Shown in pieces: positions 34,522 through 45,085 of a stretch of DNA of 64,000 nt. Source of the DNA: Lyophyllum atratum (Eukaryota; Basidiomycota; Agaricomycetes; Agaricales; Lyophyllaceae); the NCBI GenBank assembly GCA_014905825.1, contig JACGCN010000001.1, positions 3,596,001 to 3,660,000 on the forward strand, read 5' to 3'. The notes beneath the pieces are model-generated. The model was not told the origin of the DNA and did no database searches. It worked only from the letters and a program-made list of their open reading frames with translations. The translations under genes and the position numbers were made by a program. Position 1 is the first letter of the stretch. Each line of letters begins with the position of its first letter.

Positions 34522-35519
34522 TCAACAATTACAAGCATCTTCCTGACCCTTCGCGCCAGCTGCCTGTTTGTTAAGGTCAACGCCTGACCTCGCGCCCGTT
34601 GGTGTGCGTCCTGCACCGGCCCGTGCAGAGGGGGGCGCCGTCAGAGGGAGTTTCTTCGCTGTGACACAAGATCAGCACTACGGTGTTCTATCAATCATCC
34701 TGAAACTAACCAATGGCTGTGAAGATCTCGCTGACACCTTCGCCCGTCTTTGCACTGGTTTCTGCCCACATCAGACCCTCCTCCTCAGCGTATTTCTTGG
34801 CTTCCTCCTCAGATACTTGTCGGCGAGCGGATAGATCAGACTTGTTTCCGCATAGGGCGATGATTATTGAGGGGTCGGCTTGACGTTGAAGTTCGCGAAT
34901 CCATGTACGAGCCTTCTCGAGGGAAGCAGTTTGTGTGATATCGTAGACGACCACCTGCGCAGTTGGCGTTCCGGTAGTACATAGGTGCCTAAATAGTCAT
35001 GAGCGACGCCATTCGAGAAGGAAGTCGTTATCACGTACAAGTGACTATTACATAGTAAGGACGTCAGGGTGACACATATTTTGGAACTGTTGCCGGACAT
35101 ACCTTGTATCGTTCTTGACCTGCCGTATCCCTGCGTACTAGATATATAGCTCTGCGTATGTTTAATTGTAAGAGGACGTACCAGATCTCAAACTTCACAG
35201 TTGTTTGGTCTTCAAGAGTAACTGTCTGTGTCAGGAAAGCGGCTGCATAGGGAAGGGTCAGACAACGACGTGGTTGCAGCAGGCAAGCGAACCTCCGATG
35301 GTGCTCTCCCGGTAGTCATCAAACTGGTCCTTGACAAACCTCAATACTAGACTGCAGGCTATGAGATGGCGCAACATTTGCTAGACATGATGGCACATAC
35401 CTTGACTTTCCGACAGCGGACTCGCCTAATAGAGCAGCATGTTCAGTTGAGCTAGAGTATGACCTCATTACTTAACACTGACCGAGGAGTACTAGCTTGA
35501 ATTGAAACTGCTTGGACAT
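34522..35519 (-). CDS. Rab5-family small GTPase (Vps21/Ypt5 type)
   Basis: Endosomal Rab5 GTPase. The start MSKQFQFKLVLLG leads through an intron to the P-loop GESAVGKSS, then VLRFVKDQFDDYRESTIGAAFLT (effector loop), FEIWDTAGQERYK, APMYYRNANCA, the guanine-binding GNKSDL and the ETSAKTG motif. The C-terminus ends CNC, a CXC geranylgeranylation site, before TGA at 34522. Rab5 directs homotypic early endosome fusion. A 6-base micro-exon (35039-35044) supplies the invariant Ser-Leu between ERYK and APMYY. One extra base at 34953-34956 breaks the frame between NANCA and VVVYDIT; this is not explained by splicing. The gene is divergent from the RNA-binding protein gene, 348 bases apart. Confidence 0.93.
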
Positions 35520-35867
35520 GGTTGCAGGTAGTGGAGTTGATCGCTACCGCAGCGCGAGCGGATGGTCTGGGTCTGGCTGGTGACCACGCGGCATTTCCCG
35601 AAAAGGCTTTTTGCATACCGCCCTCTGCCATCCCTGTCTTGTTCCCAACCACCATCAACGCCGGCACGCTTATCCATTCTGCGTTGAACAACCCTTTAGT
35701 TCTAAGAGTTGAGTCCCCTACGCTGTGTTCCGCTGTATCGCCGTCCTTGCAGGTCTTCCGTGGCTGCTCTCCTTCTCCTACACTCGTCCGTCGCCACGTC
35801 ACTAAGACTCCTCTTCCATCAAGTTCTCGCAACAGTCAGGCCACCTAGAACCGTCTGAACAGGAAAA

Positions 35868-38776
35868 ATGAACCGTCATCATCCGTACGGCGGTAGTTTC
35901 GATGCTGGCCCCGCCCGCCGAGGCGGATCGCCCTCTGGCCCCGGCCCCGACCGAGCTCATCGTTATCAGGGGGCGGGAGGCCCACATGCTCGTGGACGAG
36001 GTTTTGGCCGTGGGCGAGGAGGTTACGGCGGCTTCGACGGAAGTATGAGCCAACACGACCCGTATGATCAAGGCCCTTCACCAGGCGATATGGGGCCATA
36101 CAGTAATTATGAAGCTCAGGCTCCCGCGCAAAGCTCTTACTACCAAAACAATTATGGCGCTCCGCCTGCTGCTGCCCCGTTTGCGCCACCCCACCCTGCC
36201 GCCTATAATCAGGACTATGTTAAAATTGAAGGTGCGCTTGAAACCTTGAGACTCAACCAACAATTTTTCGGAAGCACAGCTTTCGACGTCAGGGTAGCTT
36301 GAATTGCGAGTTAAGGCACGCGGAGAGTGACAACCAGTACACTTGCGCCAGAGTCAGCTTAAGCTATTCTTAGCGAGAGCCAGGATGTGCTTTCTTGTTG
36401 GCATGCGTTGGAAATTTTGAGTGCGCTGTGCGGTCAGAGATAACCTACGCCACATTCGCTGAGGGACTCTTTCTGAGGCTGAGACAGTGATGTCCCTATC
36501 CGCGCGCCTTACCTGCTACGTCTTTGTCTTCTGTTCAATCTATGTTGTCGTGGTGAAGATTCTTACTTGAATGTTCGTTGTGTTAGACGATGCAGGTTCA
36601 AGCTTCAACGACGATGGTTATGGCCGAGGAGGCGGTGTCCGACGACCCGTTCGCCAGCAAAGGGATGACAAAGTACACGACTCTATCATTGAGGAACGTA
36701 TTCAGCGCGAACGCCCCTGTCGAACACTCTTCATTCGCAACATCAAGGCAAGTGAACACGCATTTGAGTTCTTTCGAACGCGATTGGCGTTCACGATTTT
36801 TAATTTGCAATCTTTGCTTCCGTGTCGTAGCGCGCATGTACTAACTCAGTCTTCAGTATGAAACCAACAGTGATGATGTCCGAGCAGCAATTTGAGGAAC
36901 ATGGCGAGATCAAGACCTTTTTCGACCTTATTTCAACGCGAGGAATGGTATTCGTGACCTATGTACGTGAAGCGTGATGCTGCCGAAGTTTTGAGGTTTC
37001 TTGAGATGTTGACTGCCTTGTGCATATGTAGTTCGATCTTCGTGCAGCAGAACGAGCACGAGAGAGGCTCCAGGGGTCGGAAATTAGTGGTCGTCCCGTA
37101 AGCCTAAGCCTTCCTTATATTTGCTACTCGCTTATGCTTGCCCATTGTTCCCCGTTTTCGAACAGATCGATGTCCATTATTCTCTGCCACGTGATGACCA
37201 CGCCAAGGGCAATGACCGTGATAAGAACCAAGTGCGTTTCATCGTAGTAACGGCAGCAGGAAACTAAATGGGAAGAATAGCAGCTTCAGGGAACCCTTCA
37301 AGTGACTCTCCGTAATTCTCCATCAGGTGCTCCCCTTGATGACAACGAAGTAAGACGCAAGTTCCAACAATTTGGCGATGTGAAAACTGTAAGATCGGTC
37401 GGTGACCGTTCTGAGTAAGTTTTTTTTGCCTGCGGTATGACCACCGTTTTGATGCTAATGTTTTCGCAGTTCTCGTTATGTCGAATTTTATGACACAAGA
37501 GTGAGTTGAGATACTATGTGCGAACCTTGACGCGCCGCTTACAAGGTCTGCCAGGCATGCGAAGAGGCGTTTGATCGTCTGCGACATCAAGGCCTGCAAG
37601 ACGGCGTTATGGATATCGTACTTGCATGGGACACCAACGAGGCTCCACAGGGTCAACCTCGGTAAGATTAACTCGTCTACTTTATGAAATGCAACGACTG
37701 ATGCGAAATTACAGTGAGCGTGGTGACTTGGAGCGAGGGCGGTTTCCATGGAGGACGAGGTGGTCGTGGACGTGGACGTGGAGGAGGCGGTCGTGGGACG
37801 CGGGCGCGGTTTCGATGATGGTGAAGATCGGCGCTTCGGCGGCGGCGGCGGTGGTGGCGGCGGTGGTGACTATGGGCGCTTCGCCCGCGGCGGTGGGCAA
37901 GGAAGGGGCGGTCGTCATGATGATGATTATGGGAAACCGTGGGGGAGGACGAGGAGGCGGTTATACTGAGCGATATGACCGGGGTGGAGGTGGTGGCGGC
38001 GGTGGTGGATACGGAGGTGGCCCACCTCCACCCCCACCCGCAAATTATGGACCTCCCGGCGGTGGGTATGGTGCACCTCCTCCAGGACCTCCGCCTGCTG
38101 CAGTGGTATGTTATCCTTCATCCAGTCCTCTTTTGCGCACTCACACTTTTAATTCTTAGCAGCAACCTGATGACCGTCTTGAACAAGCTCGCAAGGTTCA
38201 GCAGGCATGTGTTCTCTCGGTCGTTGGGGCTTTGTATTCTAACCTTGTGCTTAGCTTCTCGCAGCCTTGAAGCAGCCGCAAGGAGGGGCAGCGCCTCCAC
38301 CTACAGGGCCGCCAGCGCCGGGTATTCCTCCTCCAGGAATGCCTGGGATGCCGCCTATGCCTCCTACTCCCAACTACTACTCGCAGCCTCCCAACGCACC
38401 GATGCCTCCCTACCCAGGAGCTGTCCCTCCCGCCAATCCTTACGGCAATGTACCACCTCAGTCCTCGACGCCCCAACCTGGGCCGCCTGGAGTTCCCCCT
38501 TCATTAAGTGGCCTTCCTCCTAATATCCTGGCGTTACTGCAGAGTGCGCAACAACAGCGGCCACCGCAGGCTGGTATGCCTCCAGGGCACCCCAGTACGG
38601 CGCACCTCCCATGAAACCGATGAACGGGATGACACCACCACCTGGTTCGAACCCGGCAGTGAATGCGCAATATCAGCAGTTGATGAGCTTCCTCGTAAGC
38701 CCTTTCTAAAAGTTGACCCTATGCTGAAACTGACTGGCTCTTGCAGCAATCACAAGCTGCTGCGGCGAAACAATAA
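35868..38776 (+). CDS. Mei2-like RNA-binding protein with two RRMs and RGG/Pro-rich tail
   Basis: The N-terminal exon (MNRHHPYGGSFDAGPARRGG) is Gly/Arg/Tyr-rich and disordered. After a long gap a first RRM is read in exons from about 36584: RTLFIRNIK, YETNSDDVRQQFEEHGEIK, GMVFVTYFDLRAAERA and GRPIDVHYSLPRDD. A second RRM follows (LQVTLRNSPSGAPLDDNEV, FQQFGDVKTVRS, SRYVEFYDTRACEEAF). This arrangement, in which the first RRM is followed by HYSLPRDD, is typical of Mei2-like proteins. The C-terminal part has long RGG repeats (about 37735-38020) and then Pro/Gln-rich sequence, ending MSFLQSQAAAAKQ at TAA 38774-38776. A role in post-transcriptional control is inferred. The join between the first exon (ending about 36295) and the second is unsettled; a further small exon or alternative promoter may lie in 36300-36580. 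Confidence 0.8.
37735..38025 (+). repeat. GGN-rich low-complexity repeat encoding RGG/poly-Gly
   Basis: Two purine-rich blocks of ggc/ggt triplets (about 37834-37870 and 37982-38018), flanked by cga/cgt-gga units, encode the Arg-Gly-rich tail of the RNA-binding protein. Triplet periodicity keeps the frame, as expected under protein-level constraint. Such blocks are prone to length change and to sequencing error. Confidence 0.7.
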
Positions 38777-39053
38777 AATATGTTGACAAGTCAATTATAA
38801 CCTCCCACTAAAAAATGGGCGCAAGACGATTTTACTATTCGTGTATGAAGCCTTTGATGTTGATTATGAGTTATTTTGCATGTACTGGATGCTACTATTA
38901 TCTTTATCTCGTCTTCCTCATACTGGGACCATTTTGAGAGTACACTATCGACGGTAACTGTAGTCTTGACGTCAGGGTTGATCGGGATCGTGACCCCAAA
39001 AAAGATGGATCCATTCATTTCCTCTCCTAGACTACAAGCTACGCTTGCAAGCC

Positions 39054-39643
39054 ATGCTGGTTCTGTCCACGCTACATAACCTGCTGTCGCAAGTCCTTTC
39101 GCTACCACAGCTACACACTGCTGTACTTCTGACACCGACGGGCCAGCTCGTCTCCGTCGCCGCGGATCCCCAGCGGCCGAAGGACGAGATACGCGTGATT
39201 GTCGGTCTTGCAATGGAGATCTGGCAGGAGACGAAGGAGCAGGACTTTAGCATGGTCGATAGTGAGGTGAGTTCGCCGTTCCGCTCCTTGTTGACTTTCA
39301 GACATAAACATTTTCCCGTTCCGTAGCTCGGGCGGATATTGGTTGTGCCCGTCGACGAGAACCCGGCCTCGTCAGAGGCTCGGCAAGCGGAGGGCAAGGA
39401 CTACCAACCGCTTATGCTGCTGGCGTTGAACTCGACGGCCGATGTAGACTGGGAGGTGCTGCAGACCAAGGTACGTACCTGAAATTATTATTCTTTGCAA
39501 CTATGCCTGAGACGGCTATATAGGGGAAGGTGCTAGCGTGCCATCTGGCAAAACCACTTGGGAAGTTTAGGGAGTACCTCGCTGTCCCGCGACCAGCGTT
39601 CCCGGCAACCTCGACGACATCTCCCCCAGCCCGCTCAAACTAA
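39054..39643 (+). CDS. Roadblock/LC7-domain protein, LAMTOR2-like
   Basis: Three exons (39054-39266, 39327-39470, 39524-39643) join in phase to 158 residues. The protein matches the roadblock fold: STLHNLLSQVLSLPQLHTAVLLT, then TGQLVSVAAD, IRVIVGLAMEIWQET, GRILVVPVDE, PLMLLALNS and a last helix GKVLACHLAKPLGKFREYL. The pattern and length are closest to LAMTOR2 (p14), a scaffold subunit of the Ragulator/EGO complex that anchors Rag GTPases to the vacuole or late endosome for TORC1 signalling. Identification is by overall pattern, so other roadblock proteins remain possible. ATG 39054 was chosen as the first in-frame ATG. Confidence 0.72.
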
Positions 39644-39967
39644 AAATTGATGCTCTTGTGAGCAATTCGAATGCTCACGCGCCATGAGAGCAGCATAATC
39701 CCTACATACCTATAACTTTATTCATACTGGTCCTACAGGATTCCTATACATACTATCTCGTATATTACCTAGACTAGACGATCGTGATGCGCAGCATCTG
39801 TACAATAGCCAATAGAGCGTTCTGTATTCTTTATGGGGAACGCGGGAATGGTCGCGTCACCGATTTCGTAGGTCATCGTAATCAACCCCGGGACTGTGAA
39901 AATTACCCGCGACCCCCTTTCCCTTTTCTTTGCTCTCGCAGACGGCGGGCGCGACGTTCTCGGGGCC

Positions 39968-41442
39968 ATGCGCACATGCACAGGCGCCTCGCTCCGCAAT
40001 GTCCTCTCTTTCCAAAACCATGCAGTCACGCGGTACGGCCGGGCGTATAGTGTTCTAGCTCAGACGGTCCAACATAGGCCACGACCACGCTCACTTCCAA
40101 TACAGGACGAGCCAGCCGTCAAAAAGCGCCCGGATCCGTATGCACGTCGTCGCACCAGAACTGTCGCACCTTCGTGCAAGCCTGCTTGGGCTCCTGGGCT
40201 CGGCCCATCCGGGCCTTAGTGAAATAGCGCGCTACTACTTTCTGCAGCCATCTCAGCAGCTGCGTTCTTTGCTCGTCCTCCTCTTCTCCCACGCAACGAA
40301 TGGATTGGGCAGGAACTGGCCAGAGAAAGAATGGAGTGCGACGAGTGAAGTGGAGACGGGTCTCTTGGAGGAACTGGACCGGCCGCTGAAGCTGCCAGAT
40401 GTCCTGAACAACTGGCATCCAAGCATGCCTAACAAGACCGCCTCCTTTTCCTCTGTATTCGACCTGCGCCCCCCGGGCCTATACCAAGCACCACCCCTCT
40501 CCCCGTCCTCAAGCTCTCGCACAGTATACCCCGTCTCACCTCCCCACCCCGCCTCCTACCCGTCCAGCTTCGCCTCGCACAAATAGTAGAGATGATCCAC
40601 ATCGCCTCAGTCCTCCACGACGATGTGCAAGACAACACCGCCCCACACACCGAGCCCGACGGACTCGGTAACAAGCTCTCCATCCTCGCCGGCGACTTCC
40701 TCCTCGGGCGCGCGAGTGCCGCACTCTCGCGACTCGGCGAGAGCGAGGTCGTGGAACTCGTCGCGGGCGTGATATCCAATCTTGCAGAGGGGGAGATGCT
40801 ACGCGTGGAAGGCGCTCGGAGTCCGAGTCTGGGGCAGATAGGCCCGAAGCGCCTCACTGATGCGTGGGACATATACCTGAGGAAGACATACCTGAAGACG
40901 GCGAGTCTTATGGCCAAATCTGCGAGGGCGGCGGTCGTGCTGGGCGGGTGCAGGGAGGGGGAGGTTTGGAAGGACGTTGCGTACGCGTATGGGCGGAACC
41001 TGGGGATTGCATACCAGGTACGTGTCAATCACTGTGATAATTGACTGGGCGTCTGAGACTGAGTTCTTCTTTGCACAGCTCGTTGAGGATACCCTAGAAT
41101 ATGAATCTGGAGGAGAGAATCTCACGCCCGGGCTTGTGACAGGTCCCGTTCTCTTCGCTGGGGAAGAGCACCCGGACCTGCAACCACTCATCCACCGGAA
41201 CCTCGCTGAGGAAGGGGACATTGAACGCGTAAGCTATTCGCGCATTTCCCCTCTTGAAACTAAAATACAACTCCACACAGGCGGTGGACTTCGTCTCTAG
41301 ATCAAACGGCATAGAACGCACGCGCCGCCTCGCCCAGTCCTACGCCGACAACGCCCGGGAAGTCCTGCAGCTTTTGCCGGACAGCGAAACCAAAATCGCG
41401 CTAGACGTGCTCGCGGAAGGCACGGTGTCGCGGACGTGGTGA
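39968..41442 (+). CDS. COQ1-like polyprenyl diphosphate synthase with altered catalytic motifs
   Basis: The N-terminus (MRTCTGASLRNVLSFQNHAVTRYGR) resembles a mitochondrial presequence. The trans-prenyltransferase fold is clear: VAPELSHLRASLLGLLGSAHPG, EIARYYFLQPSQQLRSLLVLL, EMIHIASVLHDDVQD, LGNKLSILAGDFLLGRAS, YLRKTYLKTASLMAKS and RRLAQSYADNAREVL. COQ1 enzymes make the side chain of ubiquinone. Key features are altered. The first Asp-rich motif keeps DDVQD (40619-40633) but lacks the following RRG. The second is EDTLE (41085-41099) instead of DDxxD, and the Gly/Lys-rich loop after it is missing. Frame breaks occur near 40140-40150 and 40546-40552. It may be a non-catalytic partner subunit like PDSS2/Dlp1, a decaying paralog, or a damaged assembly of COQ1. 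Confidence 0.8.
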
Positions 41443-41920
41443 TGATGATACCGATGCCTTCCTCGGCAGGTACAAAAGTGCGGTTCAGCTTTAGACACGC
41501 GTTGGACGGACAGACTTGTATTTCGCATTCTTGCACTGGGACCTACTTATTCATAATACCTACGTAGGTGTAATAATGACACTGATGCTTTCGGCCACCA
41601 GCCGCCCCTTAGCCTGAACACGATAAAAATTGTCGTCAGGCCTCTGAAGTCCTACCACTGCTGAGTGGCGATGAATGCCCACAGGACGAAGGATCTGAAG
41701 GCGGCATGTCCCTTTCACCGGATGCAAATTCCATGCAGCCACACGGAGTGGCATCCTGATGGAACGGCAGGAAAGGCAGTCCTGACCCCGTTCCGCGAAT
41801 ATTAGAGTGGTTTCATTGGCGTCCCAGGCAAGAGGTGCTCCTCTAGCTATCATCCGCTGGTGCAATGTTGTTGAGGATCGGGGAAGCATAGATCGGTTGG
41901 AGAAAAGTATACCACCCCTA
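41443..41920. other. Intergenic region between convergent genes
   Basis: About 480 bases between the COQ1-like gene and the DUF6535 gene. A minus-strand frame at 41560-41934 has no ATG with good context and no recognisable product. I see nothing else. Confidence 0.5.
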
Positions 41921-44217
41921 CTACGCCTTCTCATGTTTCCGGCGCATGATCACGTCGGCAATGTCAGCCACGACGGCTGTACCGCGGATGTTGGGCTGCG
42001 TTGGGCCCTTTTCCAGTTTGAGGTTCGAGTACATATGCGACGTGAACAGATCCAGAGTGGGTTCCGGCTGGGGCGAAGCCTCATTGAGCACCGAGAGTGC
42101 CTTTTGCGCCTCGTCCTCGCTGGGGAAGAAATGCATGCAGCGCGTGATGATGTTTTTCGCTTTGAGCGCACAGGTGGGGTCGTCGACGGCTCGTGTCAGT
42201 CCAAGGATGATGTTGATGATGCTCTCCGGGATGTGGGTACCGCCCTCGGATTCTGATTCGAGAGCGTCGTCGAGATAGGTCACGAACCGGGCTTGGGATT
42301 CAAAAGAGACGCGGAGGCTGAAGTTGATCTTCAGGAATATGCGGCGGAACGTCTTGAAGGCCTCGTATGGGAGAGGGCGGCCTGGAAGGAAGTATGCGGC
42401 ATAGTCGAGGATCAGGGAGAAACCAGCTTGGTTCGTCTGTGTCAAGAATCGGCGTAGAAACTTTAGCGCATACAAGGCAAGGTCAATAGCATCCGTGTCA
42501 GGCGGAGAATGGGCAATATATCCAATAAGTTTCCGAATCTCGACGTACGTTGTCGAAAATAGGATGAAGGTGGCCGGTGATGCTATCGCTTCACCCGACG
42601 CGAGGCGCTTGTCCAGAGCAGCCATCGCACGGTCAATCCTGTGTAGAATATGCCCCGGATTTCCTCCCAAGTGAGGGAGAGGTTTCTCTGCGGGCGGAAG
42701 ATCACGCGTCTCTCGAGCTTCAATAAACTGCGTTATTAAAAGCTCCTGGTTGATCGCTTGTTCAATGTACATGTCGATGAGACCCCGTGCAACAGCTGTC
42801 GCAGCCGATATGGCATAATCCATGACGGCCGGGATCTCTGCTTTAACCGTTCTTATATCCCGTAGCGTGAATTCATCAAAGCGAAGCGTTGCACGGGATA
42901 GGATGGGTGACGACATGGAGTCAGAGCTGTCTGTATGGACGGCCATCATGCTCAAAGACCAGATAGCCGCCAGGGACGTCCCAGCACGCTTCTGACCAAC
43001 GACGGGGTCAAGGACACCACCGGTACACGAAATGAGCAAGCGCGGGATGCGGTGGCCCAGCCTAACAGAAAGATCGTCGTGGTAAAGCAGCCTGTGCAGG
43101 AGCAGCTTAGCGCTGTAGTCGAATCCTGCAACCGTCCGGGGTATCACTTCAACGAATTCCTCGAACTCGGATTCATGGCGTAGATTCTTGAGTGTCCATG
43201 ACATCGCTGAAAAGTCGCGCTGGTCACGTTCCGGGGATATCTCAATCGCTTCAACCTCTCGTGTCTGAGCCATGGTGCCCGAAACTAGAATCCGGGGACC
43301 CAGGGGGTCGTTCCGGCGTAAGACGCGCAATAATTTCATTATCTTCCACCATACGCCGGAGAGCGGGGTCTGGTAGGGGCAGTCGCGTCGGAAAACTGGG
43401 ATGATCGTAGCGAGCGCATACAACATGATGCACGTAACTAGCATGCCAAGCGTCAAGTAGCTGATCGCCGAGTTCACGGGGCGGAGAAACTCTACGAGAC
43501 CAGCGAAGAAGAGGAGGAGGGATACATGGAGGAGCATGGGGATGGCTTCGACTAGCGCCGCCATTTTGAACTTCTCGAGACCTTGATACAGGTATGCGCA
43601 CATACGGGCGCGTTCGTGCGGGTTGGGGCGGCTCTCGGTTGCTCGGAGGTAGTTGCGGACCCATTGCTCGACGAGCGTGGCAGAGAGGGCGCAGGCGAGG
43701 CTGAAGCCCAGACTGAGGAACCACAGGACATTGCAAATCAAGGCTGACCTTGAAGGAACGAATGGACTTGATATGAAAGTGCCCGGGGTGAAGGGAGCTG
43801 TGTTGAACTCTGCAGAAGAGTTGGAAATGGCTGTGAGTTGCTGGGATATTTGTGCAAGGAGCGCGTTCGTTGTACCCTCTGAACTAGGGGAGAGAGTCTT
43901 GTAGCTTTCAATAATAAAGGCCGTTACACTGGCCGAGAAGAGACCAGCCTTTGAAGGGTTGATTATTTCTTGACGCGCATACAAAACAAAACCACGCATA
44001 CAAAGATGAGAATTGCATCCATGTCGCCTTTCCAGCTTCGTGCGAGGTTCCTGTTATGCTTTTCGGCCCCAGAGATATACGGGGACCATATCCTCGTTGA
44101 GGGATCATCGTGTGCGGAGAAGTGGCTGCCAGCTACGATCGCAGTCGGGCTATAAGTCCATGTCCATGACCAATACTATTTCGGAGAGCACTTGCCTAGA
44201 TCTCTTTCGTCGGACAT
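41921..44217 (-). CDS. DUF6535 multi-span membrane protein
   Basis: Three exons (44217-44196, 44132-44002, 43948-41921) join in phase to 726 residues starting MSDERDLAGSHFSAHDD. The block WKGDMDAILIF AGLFSASVTAFIIESYK (residues about 37-68, across the second intron) is the hallmark of the DUF6535 domain, a membrane domain largely confined to agaricomycetes. Hydrophobic spans lie at about residues 52-68, 120-142, 181-205 and 213-237. The long C-terminal part is helical and soluble-looking (Leu-rich, HEAT-like feel) without a known family. Its function is unknown; these genes occur in large expanded families. The first intron (44195-44133) has a GC donor. Choosing 43999 as start would lose the first part of the domain, so the spliced model is preferred. 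Confidence 0.85.
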
Positions 44218-45085
44218 TGGACGCCACAAAATACCAGGTGCTGCTGTAGTATGGCGAGATGACGATCTCGAGTACCTGACTCGGTTTTCGCGGCCAAGGA
44301 GCCGTCAAGGGATAGACTTCCCAGGTTCTCATCAGTCGTGATGCGGTACAAAGGACTACCAAAGGAGATGACGGGGCCCGGTTAGGATATCAGATTCCAT
44401 TTGGATCGTACTCACGAGTTGCTGATCAGGGTGCGGTGTTGATGCTGGTTTTTCTCTACATAGAAAGTGTAGAGTGCGATACCAATGCCAGCATTGGTGT
44501 TAAGATGTGTTGGCAGCTGTGATCGATGAGTTGGTTGGTATCACCGCAACACTCCGATCCACTGTCGATCAGACCACACACTTCCGAGGACGCCATGTGC
44601 GCCTCCTATTGTCAAATAATACTTAATCAACATATATAGGCCATGGATCATACAAATGCACATGCACCGGCGGTAATAGATACGGAGATTTTGAATGGGG
44701 ACAAAGGCTACACATTGAGTTTCGAAGAATTCAGGTTTTTGCTGTGTGATGCAAAAGAGACAGTTCCTCCAATGTCGGAACCGTCAAAAGAAAAAGCAGG
44801 CGAGTGGGGGGCGTATTTGAGTTGTATATGCGTGTGCTAAGACAGATATATGATTGGAGCAGGGGGTTGATGAGAGATATCTGGGTGGCTGGGAGATGTC
44901 GCAGACCATCTATCACGATGAAAGGAAGGTGATATGCCAAGTTCGAATAAATAATGCAACGAGTGGGTTCATGGCCGTCTCAATATGGGGTACATCAATG
45001 ATTCTGCATGCATCGTTAATACCATGGGCTAAATGAAGACAACGGGGAGTGACTCACAACAACATTTTCTTTTGAATTCTACTTT
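44218..45085. other. Intergenic region, no supported gene
   Basis: About 870 bases upstream of the DUF6535 gene and downstream of the homeodomain gene. A plus-strand frame at 44643-44840 (65 codons, ATG start) has no recognisable product, and nothing else suggests a gene. Confidence 0.5.

Noticed and set aside
37834..38018. Regular repeats that might suggest a CRISPR-like or minisatellite array
   Set aside because: The units are in-frame GGN codons of an RGG tail, without spacers; CRISPR arrays do not occur in nuclear fungal genomes.
38640..38660. B-box-like ggttcgaac suggesting a tRNA
   Set aside because: It lies in the coding sequence of the RNA-binding protein, and no A box or cloverleaf can be formed around it.
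41807..42278. Plus-strand frames over the 3' end of the DUF6535 gene
   Set aside because: They are antisense to a long, clearly coding minus-strand exon and resemble no protein.
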